NCBI GenBank assembly: GCA_013285825.1
Contig: JABDGV010000011.1
Location: forward strand, 1 to 36,743
Length of the DNA stretch: 36,743 nucleotides
Origin: Bacteroidota bacterium
GTDB taxonomy: Bacteria; Chlamydiota; Chlamydiia; Chlamydiales; FEN-1388
Direction: 5' to 3'
Numbering within the stretch: position 1 is the first letter of the stretch; every line of letters begins with the position of its first letter. The position numbers were made by a program, and so were the translations under genes. Under the pieces are notes generated by a model that saw only the letters and a program-made list of their open reading frames with translations, did no database searches and was not told where the DNA came from. Below are positions 9,514-17,509 of the stretch, piece by piece.

Positions 9514-10908
9514 TTAGAAGGCAAAGATGGAGGTTAAGCAGAGCATATGGGATTCATGATGACCACCAATTGCATGCGACTGCTGACGCACCTGCTCGAA
9601 CGAGCCGTTAAGAGTCCAGTTGTCAGTAAGAGCGTAGAACGCATCAAACTTCCAACCCTGGTAGTTTGCATACCCTTGTGAACGTCTGTCGTAGAAGGAG
9701 ATGTTACGTGGGTTATCACGTGCAATGCCATGAACATCGCGTTCTGAGATTGCTTGAGCTTGTACCCACTGGTAGCAAAGGTCTGCTGCCCAGTCGCCTT
9801 GCTTGACAACTCTACCCACTGTTGCGCCAACATAGAAAGCTTGATTATCTCTCTTGTGGTGAGTCCACTTAGTTTTATCAGCTGCATGGTTGACCAAGTA
9901 GGCACCATAAAACTGTGTCTTAAACTGAGGTGAATCGGGTGTAATTGTATAGGCAAGTGTGAACTGAGAATTCACGAAACGAGTTCCCAATGGATGACGT
10001 CGTCCAAAGCGGTTCTTGTGGTGGAATTCCCAATCAATAATGGAGTATTTGAAATCAAGTCCGGAATCGCCAAGATTCAAGAAGTCAACTTCACCTACAT
10101 AGCCATAATGCTTAACTGTGCTGTCAACAACAAACGCTGCTGCTTTAATTGCGAAATCAGTGATTCCATCAAAGCTGTTGGAGAAGCGCAAGAGAAGACC
10201 ATCAAAGAGCGAGTAGAACTGGATACGGGAATCAAAGACATCGTAAAATCGGCGTCTTCCCATTTCAATATCGAAGCGAGCAAGGTTTTGTTCCCAGATA
10301 TTGTGACCCATATAAGCTTTACGAAGAGCTACGTTGCCCATCTTACCGCTGCCGTACATGATAGCCTTGGCATCATTAGTGTAGGTCTTACGATCTACTT
10401 CTTGAATACCTGCTGGGTTATCGAATTGAAGCTTAATAGTACCCCAGCTGCGATCAGCTACGTAGTCAAGCAAGAGGTCTGCTTCTACGGAGAATTCATT
10501 TACGCCGTAAGGAGCTTTCGTGTTTGCTTTAGTTGCCCGGTAGGCAGCTTTTGCTGGGAAAGTAAGCGCTCTGTATGCCTTCTTGCTCAAGCTAGGAAGG
10601 ACAGAATTTGGGAAAAGCTTGCGGGTTTGAGCGCCGCGCTGCTTAATACCGCGAGTTTTTGCATGGCCGTAATCCCACTCAGCACGGATCTCTCCGCTCA
10701 AGTTCAGATTAGTCGCCTTATCAGCAATAGATCCGGTACGCTTGGATTTAATGTAATCACGAACAAAGAGCTCATCACTGTCACGGGATTCGTGAACAGT
10801 TGAAAAAGCACCTGGCTCGTCTGTATTGGCATCACCTGCAGAAGCACGAAGGCCTGCACTGCCTACTGCCACCATTGCGAGAGGCAAAAGAAACTTTAGA
10901 AACTTCAT
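9514..10908 (-). CDS. Porin-like beta-barrel outer membrane protein
   Basis: Predicted outer membrane channel of 464 residues. Residues 1-23 form a clear Sec signal peptide (MKFLKFLLPLAMVAVGSAG) with an AxA-type cleavage site at about LRASA. The rest is rich in alternating aromatic/polar beta strands, for example WGTIKLQFDNP, FDGLLLRFSNSF and TLNGSFEQVRQQ, and the chain ends in phenylalanine (TSIFAF), the usual signal for BAM assembly. I chose ATG 10908 over the in-frame GTG at 10920 because GGAG lies 7 bases before the ATG, inside the would-be GTG extension. It does not look like the cysteine-rich MOMP of Chlamydiaceae; the PomS/PomT-type porins of amoebal chlamydiae are a possible comparison. 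A terminator follows, so it is probably monocistronic and highly expressed. Confidence 0.78.
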   Translation of the reverse strand: MKFLKFLLPLAMVAVGSAGLRASAGDANTDEPGAFSTVHESRDSDELFVRDYIKSKRTGSIADKATNLNLSGEIRAEWDYGHAKTRGIKQRGAQTRKLFPNSVLPSLSKKAYRALTFPAKAAYRATKANTKAPYGVNEFSVEADLLLDYVADRSWGTIKLQFDNPAGIQEVDRKTYTNDAKAIMYGSGKMGNVALRKAYMGHNIWEQNLARFDIEMGRRRFYDVFDSRIQFYSLFDGLLLRFSNSFDGITDFAIKAAAFVVDSTVKHYGYVGEVDFLNLGDSGLDFKYSIIDWEFHHKNRFGRRHPLGTRFVNSQFTLAYTITPDSPQFKTQFYGAYLVNHAADKTKWTHHKRDNQAFYVGATVGRVVKQGDWAADLCYQWVQAQAISERDVHGIARDNPRNISFYDRRSQGYANYQGWKFDAFYALTDNWTLNGSFEQVRQQSHAIGGHHESHMLCLTSIFAF

Positions 10909-10929
10909 CGTTTTCTCCACTAGTAGACC

Positions 10930-10948
10930 GTTTCATATGTATTGAAAC
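10930..10948 (-). promoter_or_regulatory. Short hairpin in the porin 5' leader
   Basis: GTTTCA and TGAAAC form a 6-bp stem with a 7-base loop, ending about 12 bases upstream of the porin Shine-Dalgarno. It lies downstream of the proposed promoter and so would be in the mRNA leader. It could be a leader stabiliser or a small operator; nothing in the sequence decides. Confidence 0.4.
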
Positions 10949-10962
10949 GAAAAAACAATATA

Positions 10963-10992
10963 GATATATGAGCTGTATTGAATTTTTCTCAA
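10963..10992 (-). promoter_or_regulatory. Candidate sigma-70-type promoter of the porin gene
   Basis: On the minus strand TTGAGA (10992-10987) is followed after 18 bases by TATATC (10968-10963). Transcription would start about 48 bases before the chosen ATG. The region is very AT-rich, so alternative -10 hexamers one base away (ATATAT) are equally possible. Confidence 0.45.
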
Positions 10993-10996
10993 GAAT

Positions 10997-13849
10997 TTAT
11001 GTCGAATACTGCACTTTATTAGTAAAGACCCCCCAATTCCTCTCTTTTCTCGATCCATCAAGCCACATCTTCCAATGAGAGATCGGCTCTCCCTTAATTC
11101 CATAAGGATCAACACTCCAAAATTCAAGTCTTAAAGTTGCGGGATTGACGACAAACGCAAAATGGTCTTTCACCCAGTTTGAATCTGCAAAAATAAGAGG
11201 AGGAGGCAAAAAAGCTCCTTGCGAGCGAAGATAAGTCACAAGCGTCTGTAAAACGTCCGATGGAAAATAGAGTTTATTGGCTTCTAAAATAAGTGCTCTT
11301 CGACACATCAGCAGGAGTTCATCTGCAGCGATATACTGCCGTCCTTGAAAATCTTGAAAAACTATTTCAATGGTCTTGGGAGAAACAGCTCTATTTAATA
11401 TTGATTGCAGAGCTTCTTGAAGCAGAGATTCAGCTTTATTTTTTGTTGAGTAGGGAAGGGCGGAATAGAGCAATGAATCAATAGATTCAAAATTGAACCG
11501 TTCGACAGATTTTACTTGAAATGAGGAGATCCGTTCAGAAATTAACTGTTTGATATAGCGGGCAAATTCATGAGGGATAAAAAATTTCGGAACTGTGTAT
11601 TTGGCATCTCTCCACCAACTCCTCAACCCTCTGGGAAGAATTTCTTCTATACGCAATAAAAGCTCTTCGGCAACTCCCTCGCCAATAACAGACTGCGAAA
11701 GAAGCTTTAGACTCGGATCTACAACAGCCTGTTTAATCCACGCATAGCTATGAATGTCATGTGACCAGGAGTAGGAAAAGAGCGCCTCGTGCGGCGTAAG
11801 AAGAAATGCGTGCGTTGGAGAGTGCATTAGAAAAGAGCCCTTTTTCAAGCCAACAATCGATCTCTGGCGCAAAAGGTCGATGAGAAAAGCTAAGAGCTCC
11901 GTTTCACTTTCCACCCAACGAGAGCTTTCTATAGGAGAGTCTTCCCGACGAAAATAGGACTGGACAAGTGCATGCATCGAGCCTCCGGAGGTATACACCC
12001 ACGGCTTCTTTTCAATCATGTCCATGTGCTGTAAAGGCTTTTGAGGCAGCCTAGTTCCATGCGCTTCTGCCATGCGGCGAAATGCAGACTCCAAAAACTC
12101 TTCAGTACGAACATGGGCAATGATTTGGGAAATAATGCTCGTTAAATCCTTTTCAATGCCTTTGATCTCAGGCATATCCATTATCTGCTGTTCAGTAATA
12201 CTAAAAAAGGATGCAAGGGCTTCGATATATTCTGAAGCATTTGTAATTCGAGTCCAGAGGCCAGGATTGCTTCGGCCATGCTTATAGACTAATCGAAAGC
12301 CTGCAGGGCTATCGTCAAAAGGTCCTGCCTGGACATCATGCATGTCGGCGTCATAGACCTCTTGAAAATAGTTGGAAAAAAGCTTGCCATAGAGGTCTAA
12401 AAGCAGATTATAAAGATTTGCCATCTTATTTGAGCGTTCGACAGCATCATCGACCTGCTTTTTGATATTGTAGAGCTCGACTTGCCGAGCTTGATACTCG
12501 CCCTTGATCCAGCGAACTTCCTGCTCTGTTGATGCCGTCTTGACACGGCCCTCAAGAAAATAGACCTGTGCTGCAATGCCATTATACTCTTCTTGCTTAT
12601 CTTCAACCTCTCTCTTCGTCATCTCAATAAATCGAGTGATCCGCTCATATAAAATACTTGCAATGCCGCCTACCTGATCATAATTAAAGCCTAAGCTTGT
12701 GTAGAGATTCCACATGCCAAACTCGAGCCGAACCTCAGCAAAAGAGGCAATGGTGAATTCCCAGGTTTTTAGAAGAGGGCACTCGCTCATGGCGCAAAAA
12801 ATTTTACTGCCCTTTTCAAGATCCTCTAAATACCTTTGAACTTTATCTCCTTTAGATCTCGAGGGTGATGCTTGAGCCACATGCATCATCAAGTCGCTCT
12901 GTATGAGCTGTTTCGGACGCATTTCATAGTCTTGAATATCTTTTTGAGTAACTTCCCACTTCTGCATAAGCATGATGCTTAAAACATCTTCTGCTGATAT
13001 CCAGGTAGCTTGTCCCCCACACGCTGCTAATACAGTCGTAAAGATATATTCACCGAGGTTCTTATCAGTAGAGATCTCTATAGATGTAAGCGTCTCCTGC
13101 AAAATAGGGCACTCCCAAAAGGGGCTCCCCTCATCCTTTAACGCGAAAAAGGGTAGTGGACGTTTGAGAATTCCTTTGCCCCAGCTCGGGCTCATAGGAA
13201 CCGAAAGCTCGCGTCCTGCAAATGTGCGCCGAAGCTTTCCTGTAAGAAGCAGCTCTTCTATATCTTTGAAAAAGGCAAGCGGCTGCTCATCATGGACAAT
13301 AATACTTGGAGCTGTAGCAAAGCAGGATCCCAAACTCTGGCGCAAAGTTGTAAAAAAAGCACATAGAGCTGCCCTTCGAGTCATTGCATCTGTAACAGGC
13401 TCATCATCTTTGGCGCCCGCCGTTTCACGGATAACATCTTCAGCATGCCTACTGGCCGTCGGCATTTTTAAATTTGAAAGAAGCCTTTGAAGATCCCTGC
13501 TTGAAAGAAATGCCTCTAAAGCTGAGAGAAGCTGCAGGTTTCGTTTTGTCTCATACTCTCCAAGAAACCCTGGAGAATAAAGGCACTCTTTTAAAACTTT
13601 TACAGCCTCTTGAAACAATTTAAGGTTAAGAGCCCCTTCGGGAGTGATGAGAAGGTTTGCAAGTTTGCGGCATTTTAAAACATTTCGTACTGAGATAGCT
13701 TCTTGAAGGCCTGCTCTCTCAATTGCTTCGAGCCACTCAAATTTTTGAAATGAAAGAGCCTTCACAATCTCTGATGAAGAGTCTTCCCCCTCTTTGCCTA
13801 GAGAGGCCGTCTCTTGAATAAATGGTTGCAACCCTTTCGTCTGAATCAT
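10997..13849 (-). CDS. Large protein with papain-like cysteine peptidase motifs
   Basis: I do not recognise a named family for this 950-residue protein. Near the N-terminus TTLRQSLGSCFATAPSI (Cys176, with Gln171 before it) resembles the active-site helix of papain (QGSCGSCWAFS). At the C-terminus NWVKDHFAFVVNP...EFWSVDPYG supplies His896 and, 18 residues later, Asp914, which fits the papain His-Asn/Asp spacing. Between them lie about 720 residues, including a charged, probably coiled-coil stretch at about 390-470. No signal peptide or membrane segment is obvious. The ATG at 13849 has a poor ribosome site. It is divergent from thrS and ends 88 bases before the porin. The peptidase assignment is inference from motifs; a structural or inactive homologue is possible. 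Confidence 0.55.
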   Translation of the reverse strand: MIQTKGLQPFIQETASLGKEGEDSSSEIVKALSFQKFEWLEAIERAGLQEAISVRNVLKCRKLANLLITPEGALNLKLFQEAVKVLKECLYSPGFLGEYETKRNLQLLSALEAFLSSRDLQRLLSNLKMPTASRHAEDVIRETAGAKDDEPVTDAMTRRAALCAFFTTLRQSLGSCFATAPSIIVHDEQPLAFFKDIEELLLTGKLRRTFAGRELSVPMSPSWGKGILKRPLPFFALKDEGSPFWECPILQETLTSIEISTDKNLGEYIFTTVLAACGGQATWISAEDVLSIMLMQKWEVTQKDIQDYEMRPKQLIQSDLMMHVAQASPSRSKGDKVQRYLEDLEKGSKIFCAMSECPLLKTWEFTIASFAEVRLEFGMWNLYTSLGFNYDQVGGIASILYERITRFIEMTKREVEDKQEEYNGIAAQVYFLEGRVKTASTEQEVRWIKGEYQARQVELYNIKKQVDDAVERSNKMANLYNLLLDLYGKLFSNYFQEVYDADMHDVQAGPFDDSPAGFRLVYKHGRSNPGLWTRITNASEYIEALASFFSITEQQIMDMPEIKGIEKDLTSIISQIIAHVRTEEFLESAFRRMAEAHGTRLPQKPLQHMDMIEKKPWVYTSGGSMHALVQSYFRREDSPIESSRWVESETELLAFLIDLLRQRSIVGLKKGSFLMHSPTHAFLLTPHEALFSYSWSHDIHSYAWIKQAVVDPSLKLLSQSVIGEGVAEELLLRIEEILPRGLRSWWRDAKYTVPKFFIPHEFARYIKQLISERISSFQVKSVERFNFESIDSLLYSALPYSTKNKAESLLQEALQSILNRAVSPKTIEIVFQDFQGRQYIAADELLLMCRRALILEANKLYFPSDVLQTLVTYLRSQGAFLPPPLIFADSNWVKDHFAFVVNPATLRLEFWSVDPYGIKGEPISHWKMWLDGSRKERNWGVFTNKVQYST

Positions 13850-13873
13850 AATGAGTATATATATCTCTTACGC

Positions 13874-13879
13874 TATAAT
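13874..13879 (+). promoter_or_regulatory. Candidate -10 box for thrS
   Basis: A consensus TATAAT stands 36 bases before the chosen thrS start, in the thrS/10997-13849 divergent gap. I see no good -35 hexamer at 16-18 bases upstream, so promoter strength or use is uncertain. Confidence 0.4.
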
Positions 13880-13915
13880 ATTTTACAAAAACAACTCTTG
13901 AACAATGATGTATAT

Positions 13916-15856
13916 ATGGATGTTCTAGTACGAAACTCAGGAAAAGACACACCAGTCGAGCTCGAAGAGGGGCAAACTGTCTTTGATCTTGCACAGAAAA
14001 TTAATCAAAAAATGCCCGACCAGGCAGTCTCTTGTACAATCAATGGAACTTTAAGCGACCTTTTTGTCCCTTTAAAGTCTGGCGATATTGTCGAGCTGCT
14101 CTCATTTACAGATGAACCTGGCAAAGAAGTGTTCTGGCACACCTCTGCTCACGTACTAGCTCAGGCAGTATTAAGGCTCTTTCCAGAAGCGCTGCCCACC
14201 ATTGGGCCGCCGATCGAAAACGGCTTTTACTACGACTTTGCAAATCTCACCATCTCCGATGCCGATTTTGAAAAAATCGAAGCGGAAGCTGCCAAAATCA
14301 TCGAAGAGAACTTTAAATCAGAACGCTATGTCTTTAAAAATCCACAAGAAGCCAAGGATGCCTTCAAAGGCAACCCATTCAAGCTTGAGCTGATCGTCGG
14401 ATTTGCTAAGGATGGGGGAGTTCTTTCTGGGTACCGTCAAGGTGAATTTTTTGACCTTTGCCGCGGACCCCATATGGCCCAGCTTGGTAAAATCAAAGCT
14501 TTTAAGATTTTAAAGACTTCTGGAGCCTACTGGAGAGGCGATTCTAAAAACGAGATGCTTACCCGCATCTATGGAATTTCCTTCCCGGATAGAAAGCTCT
14601 TAAAAGAGTATTTAACAAAGCTTGAAGAGGCAAAGAAGCGAGACCATAAGGTCATAGGACCAAAGCTCGACCTCTTTTCCTTAAAAGAGGAAGCCCCAGG
14701 CATACCCTTCATACATCATAAGGGGATGATTATCTGGAATCGGCTGCTCGAGTATTGGAGAGAGTGTCATAAGCGTAAAAAATATATCGAAATTAAAACT
14801 CCAACTTTAATGGTTCGAGAGCTCTGGGAAAAGTCGGGCCATTGGGCAAACTACCGCGAAAACATGTTCACTTCGAATATTGAAGAGCGCGAGTTTGCGA
14901 TCAAGCCAATGAACTGCCCAGGAGCGATGCTCTTCTTCAAAGCGAAGAGCCATAGCTACCGCGATCTGCCCTTAAAAGTAGCTGAAGTTGGCCAAGTCCA
15001 TCGATTTGAGCCTTCTGGCGCACTCTCTGGTCTTTTCCGTGTACGCTCCTTCCACCAAGATGATGCGCACATCTTTTGCACACTTGATCAGATTCAAGAA
15101 TCTATTCATGAGATCTTAGGGCTTGTCGATGAAATTTATGGCACCTTCGGCTTGAAATATGCTCTCTTCCTTGCGACTCGGCCTGATAAGCAAACTATCG
15201 GCACTGATGAAGAGTGGGAGATGGCGACTGAGGGGCTTAAGCAAGCGCTTATTTCTCGAAACATGGACTACACACTTAATGAGGGTGATGGAGCTTTTTA
15301 CGGACCTAAAATCGATATTAAAATCTTCGATGCTTTAGGCCGCATGTGGCAATGCGCAACCATTCAGCTCGATATGGCGCTTCCTGAACGATTTGATCTC
15401 GATTATATGGATTCAGATGGAACGAAGAAGCGGCCGGTGCTTATTCATCGAGTTATCTATGGATCTATCGAACGCTTCATTGGATCGCTCATTGAGTTTT
15501 ACACTGGAAAATTCCCTCTTTGGATCAGCCCATCTCAAGTATTAGTCATTCCTGTTGCCGACAGACACAACTCTTATGCTGAAGAGGTTGCTCAGATCTT
15601 TACTGATGAGAATTTTGAAACGCATGTCGACATCACGAATGAATCGGTAAGCAAAAAAGTTCGTGAGGGACAGCTTCTTCAATATAACTACATTCTCACA
15701 GTGGGAGATCAAGAAGTTGAGCATAAAACGGTTGCTCTCCGCACTCGAGATGGTGTAGTACATGGCGAGATGAAAATCGATGAGCTGCTGGAAAAACTCA
15801 AAATTGAGAGAAAAACCAAGGCTCTAAATTCCCCATTTCATAAGGAAAAAACGTGA
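13916..15856 (+). CDS. thrS: Threonyl-tRNA synthetase
   Basis: Charges tRNA-Thr in the cytoplasm. I start at ATG 13916 (MDVLVRNSGK), which gives 647 residues and places the TGS domain directly at the N-terminus; an in-frame ATG at 13814 would add 34 unalignable residues and run across the TATAAT box. Domains in order: TGS (about 1-62); editing/SAD domain with HTSAH (His75, His79) and later FFDLCRGPH; class II core with MNCPGAM (zinc Cys), QVHRFEPSGAL and VRSFHQDDAHIF (motif 2 and zinc His), and VLIHRVIYGSIERFIG (third zinc ligand and motif 3); then an anticodon-binding domain from about residue 545. The stop overlaps the GTG start of the parA-like gene, as part of a three-gene operon. Confidence 0.97.
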   Translation: MDVLVRNSGKDTPVELEEGQTVFDLAQKINQKMPDQAVSCTINGTLSDLFVPLKSGDIVELLSFTDEPGKEVFWHTSAHVLAQAVLRLFPEALPTIGPPIENGFYYDFANLTISDADFEKIEAEAAKIIEENFKSERYVFKNPQEAKDAFKGNPFKLELIVGFAKDGGVLSGYRQGEFFDLCRGPHMAQLGKIKAFKILKTSGAYWRGDSKNEMLTRIYGISFPDRKLLKEYLTKLEEAKKRDHKVIGPKLDLFSLKEEAPGIPFIHHKGMIIWNRLLEYWRECHKRKKYIEIKTPTLMVRELWEKSGHWANYRENMFTSNIEEREFAIKPMNCPGAMLFFKAKSHSYRDLPLKVAEVGQVHRFEPSGALSGLFRVRSFHQDDAHIFCTLDQIQESIHEILGLVDEIYGTFGLKYALFLATRPDKQTIGTDEEWEMATEGLKQALISRNMDYTLNEGDGAFYGPKIDIKIFDALGRMWQCATIQLDMALPERFDLDYMDSDGTKKRPVLIHRVIYGSIERFIGSLIEFYTGKFPLWISPSQVLVIPVADRHNSYAEEVAQIFTDENFETHVDITNESVSKKVREGQLLQYNYILTVGDQEVEHKTVALRTRDGVVHGEMKIDELLEKLKIERKTKALNSPFHKEKT

Positions 15857-16620
15857 AAGTTGTAGCGGTTACAAGCTTTAAGGGTGGGACGGCCAAAACA
15901 TCGACCACCCTTCATATTGGGACAGCGCTCGCCCGTTTCCATAAAAAGCGGGTATTGCTGATCGATTTTGACTCCCAAGCAAATCTCACTTTAGGCTTAG
16001 GGCTTGATCCCGATAGCTGCGACAGCCTAGCTCCTGTCTTTTTAGGCGAAAAGAATGTCCAGGACATCCTCAAAAAAACTCAAATTCCAGGTCTCGATTT
16101 AATCCCTGCAGACACATGGCTTGAAAGAGTCGAAGTTCGAGGATCGCTCGCCTCCGACCGCTATTCGCATGAAAAGCTCAAGAAGACTCTGCATGGCTTG
16201 AAATATGACTATGTGCTCATCGATACACCGCCATCGCTTTGCTGGCTGACAGAATCGGCCCTCATTGCCGCAAACTATTCACTCGTTTGTGCAACACCTG
16301 AGTTTTACAGCATCAAGGGATTGGAGAGGCTCTCTCAATTCATTTCAACCGTCTCTGAAAGACATCCTCTTGATATTTTAGGCGTGGTCATATCCTTCTG
16401 GAATGCTCGAGGAAAAAGCAACGAAGCTTTCTTGAAGGTGATTGAACGAGCGTTCCCTGGCAAATGCTTTGAGAGCCGGATTCGAAGGGATTCTGCTGTT
16501 TCAGAAGCCTCCTTGTGGGGCAAACCGCTCTTTGAAATCCCAAAGCTTGATAAAAAGAGCAGGGCCGCGGCCGACTTCAGGCTGTTAGCCGAAGAGCTTT
16601 TACTTAAGGTAGGAAAATGA
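15853..16620 (+). CDS. ParA/MinD-type ATPase (chlamydial pGP5-D-like)
   Basis: A 255-residue ParA-superfamily ATPase. The deviant Walker A is plain at the N-terminus (FKGGTAKTSTTLHIG, with the signature lysine KGG and catalytic K in AKT), followed by RVLLIDFDSQANLTLGLG (A') and YDYVLIDTPPSLCWLT (Walker B). The GTG at 15853 overlaps the thrS stop (GTGA) and has AAGGA upstream. The partner gene overlaps its end by ATGA. In Chlamydia the same trio occurs on the chromosome, and the last two genes have plasmid homologues (pGP5-D and pGP6-D). Whether it partitions DNA or, like pGP5-D, acts in gene regulation is not shown by the sequence. Confidence 0.9.
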   Translation: MKVVAVTSFKGGTAKTSTTLHIGTALARFHKKRVLLIDFDSQANLTLGLGLDPDSCDSLAPVFLGEKNVQDILKKTQIPGLDLIPADTWLERVEVRGSLASDRYSHEKLKKTLHGLKYDYVLIDTPPSLCWLTESALIAANYSLVCATPEFYSIKGLERLSQFISTVSERHPLDILGVVISFWNARGKSNEAFLKVIERAFPGKCFESRIRRDSAVSEASLWGKPLFEIPKLDKKSRAAADFRLLAEELLLKVGK

Positions 16621-17345
16621 GCCGCTTGGAAAACTTATTAGATGAGCGTTTTTCTCTTACGCCAAGCAAAAAGGTACAACAGCTTGCTCAAAAGTCCTCT
16701 CAAGGAGAGCTTTCAACAGCCGCAACTCTTTTTACTGCACGCACACCAACCTCGCAAGAAGTTGAAGCGATGGAAGAGCTTCTCAAACAGTTTGCGACAA
16801 GCAACAAAGCAGTTACTCAGGATGCTGAAAAGCTTGTCTCTCTTTCTTTAGAAGCCAAAGCAATCAACCATCAGGCAGCGCTTCTGCATGGAGAGCGCAT
16901 AGGACTTGCAAAATCAATCTTCAAATCGTACCGAGAGGGTGCATTTTCCCTTTGGCTTGTGCAAACCTATGGCAACCGTCAAACGCCCTATAATTTTCTC
17001 CTCTACTTCGAACTCCACCAAATTTTAGCTCGATCTCTGCAAAAGAAGCTGGAAGAGATGCCAAAGGCTTGCGCCTATGCTTTAGCTTCTCGAAATGGCT
17101 CTGTTGAAGATAAATCAGCCATTATCCAAGAATATGCTACAAAAAGCAGAAAAGAGCTTTTTGATGAGATTCAGCGCCGTTTTCCACTTGCCTCTACAGA
17201 CAAAAGAAAAAAGCAGCATGGACAGAGCCTTTTAAGAGAGCTGAAAAGCATCTACAATGATCTTAAAAAGCATAAAAATGCGCTTTCATCATCTGATAAG
17301 CGGGAACTTCACATTCTCTTAGATGCAATAAAAGATCTGATCTGA
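16617..17345 (+). CDS. pGP6-D-like chlamydial plasmid-type protein
   Basis: A 242-residue protein placed directly after the ParA homologue with an ATGA overlap, the position and length expected for the chromosomal homologue of plasmid protein pGP6-D. It begins MSRLENLLDERFSL, has a basic, helical body (FKSYREGAFSLWLVQTYGNRQTPYNFLLYF, read as two blocks) and a lysine-rich C-terminal helix (SIYNDLKKHKNALSSSDKREL). The YGNRQTPYNFLLY core is the part I associate with the family. A role as DNA-binding partner of the ATPase is inference; its molecular function is not established. The gene ends five bases before the foldback repeat. Confidence 0.82.
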   Translation: MSRLENLLDERFSLTPSKKVQQLAQKSSQGELSTAATLFTARTPTSQEVEAMEELLKQFATSNKAVTQDAEKLVSLSLEAKAINHQAALLHGERIGLAKSIFKSYREGAFSLWLVQTYGNRQTPYNFLLYFELHQILARSLQKKLEEMPKACAYALASRNGSVEDKSAIIQEYATKSRKELFDEIQRRFPLASTDKRKKQHGQSLLRELKSIYNDLKKHKNALSSSDKRELHILLDAIKDLI

Positions 17346-17349
17346 TGCT

Positions 17350-17509
17350 TTATACACAATATGATTCAAAAATTGGCTTTGGCTTCAGCAACATCTCAGC
17401 CAGTCTGTCAAAAAATCTTCCCAATAGAATACTATGGGTACGATTTTTTAACAGACCGGCTAAGCGTTGCTTTTGCCAAACTCCAACCCTTGAACCATAA
17501 TGTGTATAA
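17350..17509. repeat. 160-bp imperfect foldback palindrome filling the pgp6-like/sua5 gap
   Basis: Read inward from both ends the two arms match over about 77 bases with only scattered mismatches and two one-base gaps: TTATACACAATATG against TTATACACATTATG, TTCAA, TTGG, TTTGGC, AGCAAC, AGCC, GTCTGT and AAAAAATC all pair in order. The inner end closes with CCCAATAG/CTATGGG around a four-base loop (about 17420-17438). There is almost no unique centre. The right end covers the ATG and next codons of sua5. As RNA it would be one long hairpin; as DNA it is a foldback MITE-like insertion or a potential cruciform. Confidence 0.88.

Noticed and set aside
9994..10803. Long open frame of about 269 codons antisense to the porin gene.
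   Set aside because: It lies wholly opposite a well-supported signal-peptide barrel gene, shows no domain, and has no ribosome site; an antisense shadow.
10909..10920. GTG at 10920 as the start of the porin gene.
   Set aside because: It would place the GGAG Shine-Dalgarno inside the coding region and put acidic residues ahead of the signal peptide; ATG 10908 is better.
13814..13915. Upstream ATG at 13814 as thrS start.
   Set aside because: It adds 34 residues before a complete TGS domain, overlaps the divergent gene and crosses the TATAAT box.
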